Assembly (NCBI GenBank): GCA_963821345.1
Contig: CAWGDM010000012.1
Location: forward strand, 62,001-126,000
DNA: 64,000 nucleotides
From: WHSW01 sp963821345
GTDB lineage: Bacteria; Actinomycetota; Thermoleophilia; Solirubrobacterales; 70-9
Reading direction: 5' to 3'
The notes under the pieces were generated by a model. It was not told the DNA's origin. It ran no database searches and saw only the letters and a list, made by a program, of their open reading frames with translations. Position numbers and translations under genes: made by a program. Below, in pieces: positions 61,729 through 64,000 of this stretch (positions are counted from its first letter, which is position 1; every line of letters starts with the position of its first letter).

Positions 61729-63022
61729 CGGTGAGGCTCCCGACCAGCGCCCGGAAGTGCTCGCCGCGCTGCTCGTAATCGCGATAGGCGTCGAAGCTGG
61801 CGCATGCCGGTGCGAGCAGCACGACCTCGCCCGGGCCCGCCGCCGCGGCGGCCGCGGCGACCGCCTCGGCGAGGTCGGCGCAGCGACGGTGCGCGACCCC
61901 GGCCTCCCACGCGGGGCCGAGGTCGTGCTCGATCGCCTCCGCGGCCTCGCCGATCAGATAACAGGCCGCGCAGCGCTCGGCGACCGGGCCGGCGAGGGCG
62001 CCGAATCCGCCACCCTTCAGCGAGCCGCCGAGGATCGCGTGCACACCGCCCTCGAACGAGGTCAGCGCGGCGGCGGCGGCGGCGACGTTGGTCGCCTTCG
62101 AGTCGTTGACGAAGCTCGTACCGCCGATCTCGGCGACCCGCTCGAGCCGATGCGGGACGCCGGGGAAGTCGGCCAGGGCCGCGGCGATCGCCTCCTCGGC
62201 GATCCCCAGCTCCCCGGCGGCGACCGCGGCGGCGGCGGCGTTGGCGGCGTTGTGGGGCCCCGGAAGCGAGAACCGGAACTCACCGACGTGGGCCGAACTG
62301 TCGATCTTGCGCCCGCCGCCCGGGATCTCGACCCCGCGAAGCCCCGGGTCGGCGCCGTTGTAGACCGCGAGATCGCCGTCGACCTGGTTGGCGAAAACTC
62401 TCAGCTTCGCCGCGCGGTAGCGGTCGAGGTCTCCGTGGCGGTCGAGGTGGTCGGACGCCACGTTGAGCAGCAGCGCGCACTCGGGTGCGAACCGGTCGGC
62501 GTCCTCGAGCTGGAAGCTCGAGGCCTCACAGACGACCGTCGCCCCGGGCTCGACCTCGCCGACCAGCGAGGCGAGCGGGCGGCCGACGTTGCCCGCGACC
62601 GCGACCGGCTCGCCGGCCGTTCGCCAGACGTGGCCGAGCAGCTCAGCCACCGTGGTCTTGCCGTTGGTGCCGGTGACCGCGCAGAAGCGGTTCGGCAGCA
62701 GCCTCCAGGAGAGCTCGAGCTCCCCGATCACCGTCAACCCGCGCTCGCGCGCGGCGGCGATCGCCGGGGCCTGCGCCGGGACCCCGGGGCTCTTGACCAC
62801 GCAGTTCGCCCGCGCGACGCTCTCGACTCCGTCCACATCCAGGTTCACTTCGACGCCCGCCCCCCGCAGCCCTGCCGCGCCCTCTGGCGATCCGGAGTCG
62901 ACGCCGAGCACCGACTCGCCGCGCTCGGCCAGCAGCCGCGCGGCCGCCTGGCCCGAGCGGGCAAGCCCGACGACCAGGTAGGGGCCCTCGGGCAGCGGCG
63001 GTCGTGGCCTCTGGGCGGGCAT
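61721..63022 (-). CDS. murD: UDP-N-acetylmuramoylalanine-D-glutamate ligase
   Basis: 433 residues from ATG 63022 (MPAQRPRPPLPEGPYLVVGL). GLARSGQAAARLLAERGESV is the UDP site, VTGTNGKTTVAELLG the P-loop, EASSFQLEDADRFAP, VASDHLDRHGDLDRY and FVNDSKATNVAAAAAAL. Adds D-Glu to UDP-MurNAc-L-Ala. The ATG at 63094 upstream lies in the divergent membrane-protein gene region and is ignored. Confidence 0.96.
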   Translation of the reverse strand: MPAQRPRPPLPEGPYLVVGLARSGQAAARLLAERGESVLGVDSGSPEGAAGLRGAGVEVNLDVDGVESVARANCVVKSPGVPAQAPAIAAARERGLTVIGELELSWRLLPNRFCAVTGTNGKTTVAELLGHVWRTAGEPVAVAGNVGRPLASLVGEVEPGATVVCEASSFQLEDADRFAPECALLLNVASDHLDRHGDLDRYRAAKLRVFANQVDGDLAVYNGADPGLRGVEIPGGGRKIDSSAHVGEFRFSLPGPHNAANAAAAAVAAGELGIAEEAIAAALADFPGVPHRLERVAEIGGTSFVNDSKATNVAAAAAALTSFEGGVHAILGGSLKGGGFGALAGPVAERCAACYLIGEAAEAIEHDLGPAWEAGVAHRRCADLAEAVAAAAAAAGPGEVVLLAPACASFDAYRDYEQRGEHFRALVGSLTDG

Positions 63023-63065
63023 GCAGGTAGTTTCGCCCCGCCCGTCCCCGCTACCTTCCCCGGGG

Positions 63066-63500
63066 ATGACCGAGCACGACGACTCGAAGCTCAAGCGTGC
63101 CTCCGGCAGGACCGCCCGCTTCTTCGTCGAGATCGCCGCCGCGGTCCTGATCGGCGCCGGGGTACCGCTGCTGTGGATCTGGATCGGCTCGCTGATTCAG
63201 AGTTCGCGCGGCGCCCAGCACGTCGAGGGCTCGACCGCGGCGATCATCTTCGTCGGCATCCTCGCCACCTACGTGATCGTGCTGATGGTCGCCGGGGCGA
63301 TCCAGGCGCGCGGCGAGGCCGACGAGGAGCGGGCACCGGTCCGCTACCCGTGGAACCGCAGCATGCGCGACGAGCCCTACCGGCCCGGGAGCCAGAAGCT
63401 CTCGCCGGTCGAGGCGGTCTTCGTCGGCACCGCGATCGTCGCCTCGATCGGGATGCTGATCTGGTTCTTCGCCTTCGCCGGCAGCCCGTTACCGACCTAG
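63066..63500 (+). CDS. small membrane protein inside the dcw cluster
   Basis: 144 residues from ATG 63066 (MTEHDDSKLKRASGRTARFF). Three hydrophobic segments: about 22-42 (EIAAAVLIGAGVPLLWIWIG), 55-77 (AAIIFVGILATYVIVLMVAG) and 119-140 (AVFVGTAIVASIGMLIWFFAF). Charged residues between suggest loops at the inner face. Not assigned to a family. It is divergent from murD by 43 bases. Confidence 0.75.
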   Translation: MTEHDDSKLKRASGRTARFFVEIAAAVLIGAGVPLLWIWIGSLIQSSRGAQHVEGSTAAIIFVGILATYVIVLMVAGAIQARGEADEERAPVRYPWNRSMRDEPYRPGSQKLSPVEAVFVGTAIVASIGMLIWFFAFAGSPLPT

Positions 63501-63512
63501 GGCCGGCCGGGC

Positions 63513-63908
63513 GTGTTCGAGGCCTCCGCGAGCCGCGGCAGCAGCGACCCCGCGAGCGCGGTCTGGGCGCGGTGGGCGCGGCCGGACCGCTGGCCGGAAT
63601 GGGACGCGCGAGTGACGGGCGCCGAGGCCGACGACGAGCTCGCGGAGGGGGTCGAGGTGCGGGTCAAGCTCCGCAAGGGGGGCACGGTCCGCCAGCGCGT
63701 GACCGAGATCGAGCCCGGCCGCCGGCTGGTCACCGAATACCCGTTGCCCGGCGCCCGCGTCGGCCACGACCATCTGGTCGAGCCCCGCGGCGCCGGCAGC
63801 ACGGTCACCCACCGCCTCTACGTCGACGGCCCGCTGGGCGCCCTCTGGTCGGTGATGCTCGGCCGGCGACGGCTGCGCGAGACCGTCGCCGGCTTCACGG
63901 ACGCCTAG
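63513..63908 (+). CDS. SRPBCC (START-like) superfamily protein
   Basis: 131 residues from GTG 63513 (MFEASASRGSSDPASAVWAR). Helix-grip fold: WARWARPDRWPEWDARVTGA (start helix and RWPEWD of polyketide-cyclase-like proteins), GTVRQRVTEIEPGRRLVTEY, and the C-terminal helix RRLRETVAGFTDA. Binds hydrophobic ligands; ligand unknown. It is 12 bases after the membrane protein, so both may be one small operon. Its stop shares CTAG with mraY. Confidence 0.8.
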   Translation: MFEASASRGSSDPASAVWARWARPDRWPEWDARVTGAEADDELAEGVEVRVKLRKGGTVRQRVTEIEPGRRLVTEYPLPGARVGHDHLVEPRGAGSTVTHRLYVDGPLGALWSVMLGRRRLRETVAGFTDA

Positions 63909-64000
63909 GAACCGATCGAGTTCTGGTAGAGGACGTAGCCGATCCCCGAGCAGACCGCGGCGATGATCCAGAAGCGGAGCATGATCTTGGTCTCCGACCA
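63905..64000 (-). CDS. mraY: phospho-N-acetylmuramoyl-pentapeptide transferase, C-terminal end (cut by window edge)
   Basis: 31 residues plus stop: WSETKIMLRFWIIAAVCSGI, then GYVLYQNSIGS. The WxExKIxxRFWI ending followed by a last transmembrane helix is the C-terminus of MraY, which makes lipid I. Position before murD agrees with the usual mraY-murD order of the dcw cluster. Its stop TAG and the SRPBCC stop share CTAG at 63905-63908. Confidence 0.85.
   Translation of the reverse strand, partial: WSETKIMLRFWIIAAVCSGIGYVLYQNSIGS

Overview
The window is about 70% GC, densely packed and coded mostly on the minus strand. Its gene content points to a high-GC actinobacterium, most likely Thermoleophilia (Solirubrobacterales or relatives). 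The basis is inference from gene order and families: rpmB-fakA-recG-rsmD-coaD, priA-def-fmt-rsmB-rpe-ribDE-ribBA-ribH as in mycobacteria, a dcw cluster without ftsA, a DUF222-HNH protein, and secreted proteins of a type common in that class. I saw no rRNA, tRNA, CRISPR array or insertion sequence.

Layout. 0-12.6 kb: rpmF and DUF177, a fatty-acyl/SDR gene pair on the plus strand, an APH-type kinase with DUF6285, a coiled-coil protein, coaD, rsmD, recG, RidA, a GST, fakA and rpmB. 12.6-16.1 kb: the complete riboflavin set ribH, ribBA, ribE, ribD. 16.1-19.4 kb: a flippase and a cation/H+ antiporter inserted on the plus strand. 19.4-27.3 kb: rpe, a zinc ribbon, a fused fmt-rsmB gene, def, priA, a PH-domain protein and metK. 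27.3-31.5 kb: DUF3352, der, cmk, cupin. 31.5-36.8 kb: an aromatic amino-acid block (aroA, tyrA, aroF, hisC, aroH). 36.8-39.9 kb: rluB, scpB, scpA, trpS. 39.9-48.9 kb: accessory genes, including a secreted protein, an MFS exporter, a LexA-boxed DUF222-HNH gene, a FetAB-like transporter and a split NHEJ module (ligase, Ku, LigD polymerase). 48.9-54.7 kb: the glycine cleavage system split around two secreted-protein genes. 54.8-64 kb: ftsZ, ftsQ, murB, murC, murG, ftsW, murD and the end of mraY.

How genes work together. Most minus-strand genes overlap by 1-8 bases or are a few bases apart, so they look like long translationally coupled operons. Plus-strand genes are interposed in these conserved blocks. 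Four convergent gene pairs share one CTAG as both stop codons.

Quality warning. About twenty genes or gene parts are broken by single-base frameshifts, and wherever the protein family gives a clear reading the change is one extra G or C. They cluster at 36-58 kb. I read them mainly as sequence errors, not pseudogenes, and give whole-gene spans with the shift positions.

Most interesting points: a nested three-stem RNA-like structure in the aroF leader (35011-35119), the Fmt-RsmB fusion, the Ku/LigD-polymerase junction where the polymerase frame has no normal start codon, a perfect LexA box before the DUF222-HNH gene, and a near-perfect operator-like palindrome between ribD and the flippase.
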